A program made the position numbers and the translations under genes. The notes under the pieces are model-generated. The model did not search any database. It saw only the letters and a list, made by a program, of their open reading frames with translations, and was not told the DNA's origin. A stretch of 42,931 bases of DNA, taken from Candidatus Saccharimonadota bacterium. GTDB lineage: Bacteria > Patescibacteriota > Saccharimonadia > Saccharimonadales > Saccharimonadaceae. Position 1 is the first letter of the stretch, and each line of letters starts with the position of its first letter. The DNA lies in contig DAICYC010000003.1 of assembly GCA_027311865.1 (NCBI GenBank), positions 17,973 through 60,903 on the forward strand. Reading direction: 5' to 3'. Positions 32,691-41,064 of the stretch are shown here, one piece after another.

Positions 32691-33425
32691 TTAGCGCGGA
32701 ATCGTCAACTCGACATTACGGAGTACTGGTACGTTGCCGGTGCTGTAGGTGCCGTAGGCTGCAAAGATAGCTTGGGTATCGGCTGTGTTTCCAGAAGTGG
32801 CCGTAAACTCAACTGTCGTCGAACGCCAAGTCGTGGCCGCTGCTTGGGACTTCGATAAGCCCCCGTAGCGGGTCGTTGAGCCGTTCTGGAAGTACAAGTT
32901 GATGTTGGACGCCGAACTGGTATTCTTTGACATGTAGTCAACTGATAAGAGGTATTTACGCAGACCATAACGGTCGATGTATGGCGCGAAGTCAGTGTAT
33001 TGGAGGAACTCACTAGTTCCGCTAGTGCCGCCTTCAACAATTGCTGGTGAAAAGTAAATGAAGCTTCGATTACCCATGATAGCCAACTCGTAGGACGGAA
33101 TTGGAATTCGCGAGGCGTAGCCTGATCGCGAAGTCGGCATTAGATTGTACAGAACATCAAATTTTGGATCGATGTTCAAGCAGGTGTTGTTAGCGGCCGG
33201 CGTTGGACAATCCGCCACTGAATCAGGGTATTGCCCAGTCTCGATTTTGTACAACTCAAGCTTTTCTTTGGCTGATTGAATGCTATTGCTGATAGCGCTA
33301 TTTTCGGCTCGTCGAGCGGTTGACGTGTACGAGATATAAATAACAGTCGCAATGAACGAAATAATGGCGATGACAACAACAACTTCAACGATTGTAAAGC
33401 CGGTTCGCCGTTTCGAAATAGGCAT
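32691..33425 (-). CDS. Type IV pilin-like protein with a C-terminal sugar-binding-like domain
   Basis: 244 aa. Class III signal: basic leader, RRTG|FTIVE with Glu at +5, then a hydrophobic helix VVVVIAIISFIATVIYISY, the hallmark of prepilins. The helix continues amphipathic to the GQYPDS phrase shared by pseudopilins. From about residue 135 on the sequence is beta-rich, ending WRSTTVEFTATSG and VPVLRNVELTIPR, which resembles the jelly-roll edge strands of carbohydrate-binding modules (CBM4/9-like; inference). It follows the ATPase gene by 2 bp. No pilus assembly ATPase or prepilin peptidase is in the window. Confidence 0.82.
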   Translation of the reverse strand: MPISKRRTGFTIVEVVVVIAIISFIATVIYISYTSTARRAENSAISNSIQSAKEKLELYKIETGQYPDSVADCPTPAANNTCLNIDPKFDVLYNLMPTSRSGYASRIPIPSYELAIMGNRSFIYFSPAIVEGGTSGTSEFLQYTDFAPYIDRYGLRKYLLSVDYMSKNTSSASNINLYFQNGSTTRYGGLSKSQAAATTWRSTTVEFTATSGNTADTQAIFAAYGTYSTGNVPVLRNVELTIPR

Positions 33426-33427
33426 GC

Positions 33428-36100
33428 CTATGATTTGACCTCGTTAGCTGGGGTATCAGTCTTCTTGCGACGGGAGCGACGACGCTTGCGCTTCGGCCTC
33501 TCCCCTTCCGATTGAGCTAGTTTGGCTGACTCGGAGCCGATCGCTCCCCTTACGGCTGTTTCGCCGGCGTGAGCGATATCTAGAGCGACGCTGACCGGTT
33601 GAGACTTGAGAGTAGTGGTTGGTTCTGACTTTGGGGCTGCCTCTCCCCTACTCTGGTCGGCGGTTGACGATTTCTGGGCGGCTTGTTGATTTTGGGCGGA
33701 ATGAATCAAGGCCTTGATGTCTTCCTCGACCTCAGCCCGTTGGCGACTGTAACGACGACGAGTGTTTTCGATAATTCGACCAGTGTTATCAACCTGTGTC
33801 GATGGCAGCGTCAAAGTCGTGGCCGAGAAGGCCGGTGCTTTTTCACCGTTGATGACCATATTGATAATAAAGTGTCGATTGTGCATCTGGAGGAGATCTT
33901 GTGATTCAAATTGCGGTTCGAACTGTTTGGATAGGATTGGTGCGTCATCAGCTGAAACTCGGAACGAAATCATCGTGCCGACGTTACCAAAGACGGCGTC
34001 GCGAACGGTATCGGTCATCTGACTGATGTACTGATTGGCTACTGTCAGATTGAGTCCGTACTTTCGAGCTTCAGACAGAATGGTGGCGAAAGAGTCGGTC
34101 GCAAAGTTTTGGAACTCGTCGACGTACAGATAGAACGGTCGACGATCGGCCAAGTTGGCAATGTCGCTTCGGCTCATAGCTGCAAGCTGTATTTTGGTAA
34201 CTAGGAATGAGCCTAGAATCGCAGCGTTGTCTTCGCCAATCAGACCTTTAGATAGATTGACGATCAGGATTTTGCCTTCGTCCATTATCTTGCGGATATT
34301 GAAGGTTGAACGCGGCTGACCAATAATGTTACGAATGATCGGGTTGGCAGTAAAGGCACCGACTTTGTTGAGGACCGGGGCAATCGCTTCGGCTTGGAAC
34401 TTGTCGTTCCAGCTGGCGAACTCGACGTTCCAGAACTGGAGCACAACAGTGTCAGTACAGTAACTGAGAGTTTCTTTACGGAATTTCTTGTCGGTCAACA
34501 TCCTGGTAATGTCCAGCATCGTGGTCTCGGGCCGATCGAGTAGCGCCAAGATTGTGTAGCGCAGAATGTACTCCAGGCGTGGACCCCATGATTCACCGAA
34601 CATGCGCTTTAATACACCGATGACCTCTGAACTAATGTTCGACTTCTGGTTCGGGTTGGTGACTTCGAGGGGGTTAAAACCTAACGGATAAGCCGTATCG
34701 GCCGGATTAAAGTAAACAACATCTTCGATGCGGCTACCGGGAATAAAACGCATATTGTTAATCGCAAAATCGCCGTGAGGGTCGATGATAGCGTAGCCGT
34801 GGCTATGAAAAATATCGCTCAGCGCAAATAACTCAAGCGTCCCCGATTTACCAGCGCCGGTTTGTCCAATAATGTAGACATGACGCGATCGGTCGCTACG
34901 CAGCATGCCGAATTGATGGTTGATGCCGCGGAAATTCGTTAAGCCAAAAGCACTAATATTTTCATCAATAGCTGGATTACCAGTGATGATTGGCAGTTTA
35001 GCTGGCGGTTCGGCGGTCTTTGATGACGCCCAGACGATGTTAGGGGTCTCAACGTTAGTGTGCGGCAAATGGAAGACGGACGCCAGCTCTTCAATGTTCA
35101 AAATAAAACCTTCGACGCCAAAGCGGCGCTGACGGTAGCTGGCTAGGTCTTCTTTGCGATAACTTGGGTTGGATATTTTGAAGCCGTTAAGGTTGGTGCT
35201 GTTGAATTGCTTAAAAGTACCGACAATCGCTTGCATGCGCTGACGAGCGCTAACGTTGTCCTCGCCGAGGTAAGCTAGACGGATCCGTACTTTGTAGCCT
35301 AGCTTGGTGGCTTTCTTCTCGGCTTCAGCGATTCGAGTTTTATCGCGATCAGACAATTCTTTAACGATGACTTTCCCGTCAGCTTGTTCGGGTGGTCGCC
35401 AGAGAGCTTCAATCAGTCCGCCAAGCCAACTCAGTCCCCCGCCGATGAACATTGGTGACTTACCGTTGCGAACACTGTCAATCCATTTTTCGGAAACTTT
35501 ATGCCAGTCGTCGGCAATCGGTTTGGCGAGGATTTGAATCCATATTTCTTCGCCGGTTGATTCGAGTTTAGCTAAAGTTCCGGTAATACCGGCGAGCGGG
35601 TCAACTTCGAAATTTTGGAAGGTCTTGATTGGCAGCACTTCATCTTCCGTCAAAGTAATTTCGGCGGTGTGGACGACGCTATGCTGGCGTTCGTGGGCGA
35701 CATAATCTTCGTCGGCATCACGAATCTGAACAGTTGGATACTGCGAATAGATTTGACTTTCAACAAAGCTCCGAAGGGTCTTTGGCACCCAAACATAAAA
35801 GCGGATCTGACCGTTAACGGAGGCAATTTCAAAGCTCAAGTGTTCTTGGACACCGTTGTTCAGCTTTAATTCAGATTTATCGCGTAAAATTCCGTGGAGA
35901 CTGGCAAATAACTGCTCGGCGGCCAACTCCTGTTTGTCATTGGTCTTTGGTATCTCTAGCATCAGCAAATCACTCTCGATGTCAGAGATAGTTTCGAGTT
36001 TGCGATAATTATTCCAGGTTAAGTAAGCCAGTACGCCAACAATTGGCAACCAAACATACCATGTCAAGAGAAAGTCGAATAGTTCACCTAGGAAGCTCAT
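33428..36100 (-). CDS. Membrane-anchored VirD4/TrwB-like DNA-pump ATPase
   Basis: About 890 aa. One N-terminal membrane helix (about 8-28), a variable region of about 370 residues, then a RecA-like motor with Walker A GQTGAGKS (near residue 412), IDPHGDF, and Walker B-type FYLYVDEFQNFAT, with the TraG/VirD4 C-terminal pattern SEARKYGLNLTVANQY. The tail is Lys/Arg-rich (RPKRKRRRSRRKK). Such proteins move DNA through or along membranes; no relaxase or T4SS core gene is near. Start uncertain: ATG 36100 opens MSFLGELFDFLL; an upstream in-frame TTG at 36133 is less likely. GGGAGG lies about 21 nt before the ATG. Confidence 0.8.
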   Translation of the reverse strand: MSFLGELFDFLLTWYVWLPIVGVLAYLTWNNYRKLETISDIESDLLMLEIPKTNDKQELAAEQLFASLHGILRDKSELKLNNGVQEHLSFEIASVNGQIRFYVWVPKTLRSFVESQIYSQYPTVQIRDADEDYVAHERQHSVVHTAEITLTEDEVLPIKTFQNFEVDPLAGITGTLAKLESTGEEIWIQILAKPIADDWHKVSEKWIDSVRNGKSPMFIGGGLSWLGGLIEALWRPPEQADGKVIVKELSDRDKTRIAEAEKKATKLGYKVRIRLAYLGEDNVSARQRMQAIVGTFKQFNSTNLNGFKISNPSYRKEDLASYRQRRFGVEGFILNIEELASVFHLPHTNVETPNIVWASSKTAEPPAKLPIITGNPAIDENISAFGLTNFRGINHQFGMLRSDRSRHVYIIGQTGAGKSGTLELFALSDIFHSHGYAIIDPHGDFAINNMRFIPGSRIEDVVYFNPADTAYPLGFNPLEVTNPNQKSNISSEVIGVLKRMFGESWGPRLEYILRYTILALLDRPETTMLDITRMLTDKKFRKETLSYCTDTVVLQFWNVEFASWNDKFQAEAIAPVLNKVGAFTANPIIRNIIGQPRSTFNIRKIMDEGKILIVNLSKGLIGEDNAAILGSFLVTKIQLAAMSRSDIANLADRRPFYLYVDEFQNFATDSFATILSEARKYGLNLTVANQYISQMTDTVRDAVFGNVGTMISFRVSADDAPILSKQFEPQFESQDLLQMHNRHFIINMVINGEKAPAFSATTLTLPSTQVDNTGRIIENTRRRYSRQRAEVEEDIKALIHSAQNQQAAQKSSTADQSRGEAAPKSEPTTTLKSQPVSVALDIAHAGETAVRGAIGSESAKLAQSEGERPKRKRRRSRRKKTDTPANEVKS

Positions 36101-36146
36101 ATTACTAATGTTATTGTCGCACCTCCCGGCCAATCTGGCAATGGCA

Positions 36147-37205
36147 CTAGGCCGATTCTTGGAGGGTGTAAGTCGCTTTGGCGACGCGTTTAAATTGAGA
36201 TTTGCTTTGCAGGTTCAATAAAATGGTTGTTTCTTTGACTTGACGGCTCTTTAGAACTCGTTTGACGATTTCGTCGCGATGAAGTGGTTCTTTGGCGTCT
36301 CGCAAGACTTGGCTAATGATGTCGGCGACCGTGCCCCGACTATAGCCCCAGTTGTCGAGAGCATAGATACCGCGACCAATCAGAACGAAGCGTTTGTCCT
36401 TGATTAATTCATTATGGATGGCCTGGGTAGTCACATCTTTGCGTTTAAAGCTACTTTCTTTGATGGCTTTGGCGATATCTGAGAAATGAAGCGGCTTTTT
36501 ATTCTCGGACAGGATGACAAAGATCTTGTCGCGGATATTTTTTGGGTTAACAGTGGGCCACTTAGCCAAGCCCCAAGAATCCTTTAGATGAGCCAGGTGC
36601 TTACTGATACTGGCTAGAGCTCGAACGTGATCCGGATGCTCATAGCTGAGAGCGTCATGAAGTTGTTCGAGTGACATTGGTACGCCGGCCTCTTTGATGG
36701 TTTTAACAATGCCGTCGACGTGTTTACGGACGGCTTTCTCGTCACCGTAATCGGCAATTGCGACCGCTTGGTGGTAGTTATCGTTTTCGTCAACTACGGT
36801 CAGGTGTGGTGCTAGTGTGGCGATGAAAGCGACGTGAGCCCGTTCCTGTTGATTGGTCGGCTTTGCGTAGACGGCGTCGGCTAAATCTTTGATACGAGCG
36901 GCTCGGCCCATCTCGCTAAGGGTTCGGATGAGTGATTTTTCGAGTTGGTTGACGGCGTCAGTCTTGCCTTCTTCAGCCGCGATTTTGAGACGAACCAGGA
37001 TTGCCTTTTCAAGTTGTCGAACACGTTCACGAGTGATACCCAGTAATTCGCCAATTTGCTCCAGAGTTTCGCGTCGGTCAAAGAGGCCAAAGCGACGGGT
37101 AATGATTTCTCGCTCTCGCTCTTGGTCAACGAGGCTGAGAATCTCCTCTACTCCAGTATTGAGATCGAGATTTGGTTTAGTGTCGGCGTTGGGCTGGTCG
37201 CTCAT
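36147..37205 (-). CDS. Sigma-region-4-like HTH protein with HARE-HTH domains
   Basis: 352 aa. The N-terminal part (about 25-75, RFGLFDRRETLEQIGELLGI and TRERVRQLEKAIL) is a good sigma-70 region 4 helix-turn-helix. There is no region 2, so it is not a full sigma factor. Residues about 222-286 (IRDKIFVILSENKKPLHFSDI onward to RGIYALDNWG) match the HARE-HTH/RpoE-delta winged helix, and a second copy follows at about 290-350. It may modulate RNA polymerase or act as a DNA-binding protein. First gene of an operon with the ATPase (13-46 bp on) and the pilin; long leader with GGAAGGAAG. Confidence 0.78.
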   Translation of the reverse strand: MSDQPNADTKPNLDLNTGVEEILSLVDQEREREIITRRFGLFDRRETLEQIGELLGITRERVRQLEKAILVRLKIAAEEGKTDAVNQLEKSLIRTLSEMGRAARIKDLADAVYAKPTNQQERAHVAFIATLAPHLTVVDENDNYHQAVAIADYGDEKAVRKHVDGIVKTIKEAGVPMSLEQLHDALSYEHPDHVRALASISKHLAHLKDSWGLAKWPTVNPKNIRDKIFVILSENKKPLHFSDIAKAIKESSFKRKDVTTQAIHNELIKDKRFVLIGRGIYALDNWGYSRGTVADIISQVLRDAKEPLHRDEIVKRVLKSRQVKETTILLNLQSKSQFKRVAKATYTLQESA

Positions 37206-37267
37206 GAGTCTCTGTCTTTCTTCCTTCCACCGCAGGATTAAGTCTGTTTTTTAATCTATATTTATTC

Positions 37268-37322
37268 ATTATATAAGATTATTTATATAATGTCAAACTC
37301 TGTGTCTAGTTAATTCATTATA
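37268..37322 (-). promoter_or_regulatory. Tandem minus-strand promoters
   Basis: Proximal: TTGACA (37296-37291), 17-bp spacer, TATAAT (37273-37268), full consensus. Distal: TGC-TATAAT with TATAAT at 37322-37317 and a possible TTACAC 18 bp upstream. The proximal start gives a leader of about 55 nt with SD-like GGAAGGAAG. Confidence 0.85.
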
Positions 37323-37366
37323 GCACTAAATAGACAGCATGTGTAAATAGTGGTATTAGACTTTAG

Positions 37367-37375
37367 TTATCCACA
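37367..37375 (+). promoter_or_regulatory. Single perfect DnaA box
   Basis: TTATCCACA, 45 bp upstream of the distal promoter of the sigma-4/HARE operon and 15 bp past the topA stop. Confidence 0.5.
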
Positions 37376-37390
37376 GTATATGGTATAGGT

Positions 37391-39706
37391 CTATTTCGAA
37401 GATTTTTTGGTTCGTCGACGAACTGGACGCTTCTTGGCGGCTGGAGCATCGGCGATCATTTGCTTAGCCGTGGCGTGGTCGATGGTTTTAGGGTCGGTAT
37501 CTTTAGGGATTTTGACGTTCTTTTTGCCGTCAGTAATGTATGGTCCAAACCGGCCGTTGAGAACCTTGATGCCGTCACCAAAGTCAGCAATATTTTTTTC
37601 GGCGTCGGCCTTTAGTTTAGCGGTGTAAAGTTCACGGGCTTCGGCCTCAGATATGACGTGTGGATCGAGCGGCTTGATACTAACGTAGAGTTTGTCGACC
37701 TGGATGTACGGCCCGAAGCGACCAATGTTGGCTTTGATTGTTTGACCATCCTCGGTAGTGCCGACGATGCGCGGTAATTCAAATGCCTTGAGCGCCTGAT
37801 CCAAAGTAACGGTTTCGAGTCGCGCGCCCGCCGGCATCGGGGCGAAGTCCGGTTTTTCGTCATCGCTGGTTTCGCCGCGCTGGAGCATCGGTCCGAATCG
37901 ACCGAAACGAGCGTAGATCATCTTGCCGGTTTTGGGGTCGGTTCCAACCGGCGTGGCCTGGGCGACTTTAGCGCGATCGATGCCACCCGATTGCTCAATA
38001 AGTTTATGGAATGGGGCATAGAAACGTTCTAGCATCACATTCCGGGCCAATGCGCCGGTGGCGATTTTATCGAAATCCTCTTCAACATTGGCGGTGAAGC
38101 CGTAGTCGACAATCGGCTCGAAGTGTTCGTTCAAGAAATCGCTGATCATGCGGCCAATTGATGTCGGAACGAGCTTGCCCCTATCGGAACCGGTTTTTTC
38201 TTGAACGATTTCTCTCGAGACTTCGCTATCTTCTAGCGTCAAGGCGATAACATCGCGCGGTGTCCCCTCGCCTTCGCCCTTAACGGCATATTCGCGGTCC
38301 TGAATCGTGTTGATGATTGTGGCATAAGTTGATGGTCGGCCAATGCCTAACTCTTCGAGTTTTTTAACTAAACTACCCTCAGTGTAACGGGCTGGTGGTC
38401 GGGCAAAGGTTTGTCGAGCCCCGATAATCTGCCTGGTTAATTCATCGTCAGTCGACAGCTTCGGCAAGATATCTGGATCTTTAGTGCCGCCACCGTAGAC
38501 CTTTAGGAAGCCGTCAAAGATAATGACTTCACCCTTGGCCTCAAAGACTTGCTCAGCGGTGCTGATGGCGATAGTGACGGTTGTCTTTTCGAGTTTGGCG
38601 GCCGACATTTGGCTGGCCAGAGTTCGGCGTCGAATCAGGTCGTATAGTTTCTGGTCGTAGTCGTTGCTGCTGCCCTTCTCCACCGATATGTCGGTTGGAC
38701 GGATCGCCTCGTGGGCTTCCTGGGCACTGGCTGATTTGGTTTTGAAATTCCGGACCTGTGAGTATTCCTGGCCGTAATGACTGTTGATATAATCGGCTGT
38801 GGCCGCCAGGGCTTGTTTACTCAAGTTAACGGAGTCAGTTCGCATGTAGGTGATTTTACCGGCTTGATAGAGTTTCTGAGCGCTCGACATCGTCGCTCGG
38901 GCGCCAAAGCCTAATTTGCTGTTGGCTTCTTGCTGGAGGGTGCTGGTTGTAAAGGGAGCGCCTGGATTGCGGGTGCCGGGACTAGTTGAAACATCGCTCA
39001 CCCGGAAGGTGGCATCGGCAATCGATTCGAGGAATGTTGTAGCGGCGGCTTCGGAGTCAAAGCGTTGATTTAGTTCTGCCTTGACTGTGTCGGACTGGTG
39101 GAGGAATTCGGCCGTCACTCGATAAGTCGATTTACCTTCGAAGGCTTCGATCTCACGCTCGCGTTCGACGAGCAGTCGTACGGCTGGTGATTGAACTCGG
39201 CCGGCTGATTTGCCGCCAGGGACTTTTTGCCAGACAACAGGTGACAGCTCAAAACCGACTAGTCGATCGAGAATTTGACGAGCCTGTTGGGCTTGTACCA
39301 GTTGCATATCAACCGTGCGAGGGTTTTTGATGGCGGCTTCGATAGCCGGTTTGGTGATCTCGTGAAAAACAATTCGCTTGGTCTGTGTCGGATCGAGACC
39401 AAGGACTTCGCATAGGTGCCAGGCGATAGCCTCCCCTTCGCGGTCTTCATCGGTTGCGAGCCAGACTTGATCGGCGGTCTTGACGGCTTTCTTAAGTTCG
39501 CTGATAGTCTTGCGCTTGTCGGAGTCGATCTCATAAGTCGTCGCAAAGTTGTTAGCAATGTCGATCGGCGGTTGACCGGTTTTGGTCTTTTTGGCAATCG
39601 ACCGGATGTGGCCGACGCTCGAGAGCACGGTAAAGTCCTTACCGAGATACTTCTCGATAGTCTTTGCCTTGGCTGGGGACTCGACGATAACTAAATTCTT
39701 TGACAT
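37391..39706 (-). CDS. topA: DNA topoisomerase I
   Basis: Relaxes negative supercoils. 771 aa with N-terminal TOPRIM (LVIVESPAKAKTIEKYLG, DEDREGEAIAWH), active-site Tyr in GKITYMRTDS, and C-terminal repeats of the type RFGRFGPMLQRG, IGRFGPYIQV and NGRFGPYITDGKKN. These are Topo_C-type repeats; the Cys4 zinc fingers of E. coli TopA are absent. Ends with a basic tail. dprA lies 90 bp upstream, a common topA neighbour. Confidence 0.95.
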   Translation of the reverse strand: MSKNLVIVESPAKAKTIEKYLGKDFTVLSSVGHIRSIAKKTKTGQPPIDIANNFATTYEIDSDKRKTISELKKAVKTADQVWLATDEDREGEAIAWHLCEVLGLDPTQTKRIVFHEITKPAIEAAIKNPRTVDMQLVQAQQARQILDRLVGFELSPVVWQKVPGGKSAGRVQSPAVRLLVEREREIEAFEGKSTYRVTAEFLHQSDTVKAELNQRFDSEAAATTFLESIADATFRVSDVSTSPGTRNPGAPFTTSTLQQEANSKLGFGARATMSSAQKLYQAGKITYMRTDSVNLSKQALAATADYINSHYGQEYSQVRNFKTKSASAQEAHEAIRPTDISVEKGSSNDYDQKLYDLIRRRTLASQMSAAKLEKTTVTIAISTAEQVFEAKGEVIIFDGFLKVYGGGTKDPDILPKLSTDDELTRQIIGARQTFARPPARYTEGSLVKKLEELGIGRPSTYATIINTIQDREYAVKGEGEGTPRDVIALTLEDSEVSREIVQEKTGSDRGKLVPTSIGRMISDFLNEHFEPIVDYGFTANVEEDFDKIATGALARNVMLERFYAPFHKLIEQSGGIDRAKVAQATPVGTDPKTGKMIYARFGRFGPMLQRGETSDDEKPDFAPMPAGARLETVTLDQALKAFELPRIVGTTEDGQTIKANIGRFGPYIQVDKLYVSIKPLDPHVISEAEARELYTAKLKADAEKNIADFGDGIKVLNGRFGPYITDGKKNVKIPKDTDPKTIDHATAKQMIADAPAAKKRPVRRRTKKSSK

Positions 39707-39796
39707 CTACTAGTGAAACTCCATTCTGGTTGCGCTTATACGTTTATCAGCTAAGCACAAGTCGCTACTTTACACAAATTGTTTAACTTTGGCAAA

Positions 39797-40648
39797 CTAA
39801 ATCTCGTCTATAGCATGCCATAGTCCGCTGGAGTCGCGCTGAATGAGCTTATCTAGCTCCAGCTTAGTTAGTTGGGACAGCAATTGGGATATCGAGAGAT
39901 GGCAGCTCGATGATAAGTCGTCGGCTGATTGAGGTCCATGCTGTTTGAGACTATTTATTACTGGATTGTCGACGATGGCGATCGATTGACGTCGTGGGTT
40001 GATACCTAATATATATAAGATGTCATTGGGGTGCGAGACTGGATGCGCACCTTGGCTAATCAGCTGGTTGGGACCGACACTAGTCGGGCTGTCGATGGGG
40101 CCTGGTATCGCAGCTACCTCTTTACCATAGTCAAGGGCATAGCGAACGGTGGCGTGAGTGCCGCTGCGCTGTTCAGCCTCGACCACTAGTACTAGATCAG
40201 CCAAGCCGGCCAGCCATTGATTACGTTCAAGGAAGCGGTATTTATGAACAGTGGTTCCGGGTGGGTATGGGCTGAGCAAGAAGCCACCACTGGCTAGAAT
40301 TTTGTCGGCCAGATTAGTATGAGCTGATGGGTAGATGATGTCGAGACCGTGGGCCAAGACGGCGCCGCTCACTCCCCCGCCCTGGACAGCACCGCGGTGA
40401 GCCGCCGCATCGATGCCGTAGGCCAGGCCGCTGATAACAATTATGTTGTGTCGGCTCAGAGCTTCAGCAAAATTACAGGCAACCCGTGTACCATAGATCG
40501 TGGGCTTTCGAGTCCCAATGATTGCCACCACCGGCCTGCGCTCGGTCGGCAGAGCACCTATCGTATAAACTATTTTAGTTAGTTCTGCAACAGAGCATAA
40601 ACTCTTTAAAAACGGGCTGGTATCTGGTGTAATAGTATTGATTTTCAT
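39797..40648 (-). CDS. dprA: DNA-processing protein DprA
   Basis: DprA shields incoming single-stranded DNA and loads RecA during transformation. From ATG 40648 the protein has 283 aa: Rossmann core VVAIIGTRKPTIYG, VISGLAYGIDAAAHRGA, EAEQRSGTHATVRYALDYG and GPIDSPTSVGPNQLI, then a C-terminal winged helix (about 228-283). The N-terminal SAM domain of larger DprA proteins is missing. The longer reading starting at 40684 begins at a TTG that is part of a -35 box, so I reject it. Confidence 0.93.
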   Translation of the reverse strand: MKINTITPDTSPFLKSLCSVAELTKIVYTIGALPTERRPVVAIIGTRKPTIYGTRVACNFAEALSRHNIIVISGLAYGIDAAAHRGAVQGGGVSGAVLAHGLDIIYPSAHTNLADKILASGGFLLSPYPPGTTVHKYRFLERNQWLAGLADLVLVVEAEQRSGTHATVRYALDYGKEVAAIPGPIDSPTSVGPNQLISQGAHPVSHPNDILYILGINPRRQSIAIVDNPVINSLKQHGPQSADDLSSSCHLSISQLLSQLTKLELDKLIQRDSSGLWHAIDEI

Positions 40649-40669
40649 CGTAAATTGTTTCAATAAGTA

Positions 40670-40698
40670 TTGACATAATGTCAAATACGTGCTAATAT
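40670..40698 (+). promoter_or_regulatory. Strong promoter of the ncRNA candidate
   Basis: TTGACA (40670-40675), a 17-bp spacer ending TGC, TAATAT (40693-40698). The -35 lies in the palindrome TTGACATAATGTCAA (40670-40684), whose other arm gives a minus-strand TTGACA facing dprA, so the promoter is probably bidirectional. Nothing protein-coding lies downstream on the plus strand before the terminator. Confidence 0.75.
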
Positions 40699-40704
40699 GC
40701 TATG

Positions 40705-41055
40705 TGATTGGTTAATCTGCGAGGTTAACCAAGCACCTTATACCCCCTATATCTAACTTATGTTAGGGTACATACACGGCGCTTTTGAAGTAACTACCCT
40801 CCACTTTTCTAGCTTCTCCTTAGGGAGTGACAGCCTTGTATGTATACTAATCCCTTTAACGCCCACATTTCGGTGTGGGAGCCCGTTTTAAGTAATTTCA
40901 GTTGACGACTATCCAGTAGTGACCGTCCTCGGACGATCAGGCGCGCACCAATATTTTTCTTCGGTTCGCGATCGCTTTGTCGAAATTACCTGGGTGGGTT
41001 AAAGGGTAAAATGCGCTCATAGTGATGCCCACCCTTACTATGAGCGCTTTTTATT
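40705..41055 (+). ncRNA. Candidate 350-nt structured RNA, family unknown
   Basis: Runs from a near-consensus promoter to a strong terminator with no ORF. Helices read by eye: TTGGTTAA/TTAACCAA (40708-40715/40725-40732); CTAAC/GTTAG (40753-40766); ACATACA-c-GGC/GCC-t-TGTATGT (40770-40780/40833-40843) enclosing CTCC/GGAG (40816-40827); AACG and CCCACA with TGTGGG and CGTT (40858-40867/40874-40887) capped by TTTCGG; GTAATTTC/GAAATTAC (40892-40899/40982-40989) enclosing ACTA/TAGT (40908-40920) and CGTC/GACG (40924-40935). GGGTGGG (40992-40998) can pair with CCCACCC (41028-41034) in the terminator loop. I looked for RNase P, tmRNA, SRP and 6S signatures and found none. Confidence 0.6.
41013..41052 (+). 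terminator. Rho-independent terminator
   Basis: GCGCTCATAGT (41013-41023) pairs with ACTATGAGCGC (41037-41047), 11 perfect bp, followed by TTTTTATTT. The minus-strand side has only ATTTTA, so it serves the plus-strand RNA best but may also stop the pth transcript. Confidence 0.88.
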
Positions 41056-41064
41056 TGATTCTTA

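Noticed and set aside
40705-41055. RNase P RNA, tmRNA, SRP or 6S RNA
   Set aside because: The conserved core or end sequences of these families were not seen on either strand; only a covariance-model search can exclude a divergent member.
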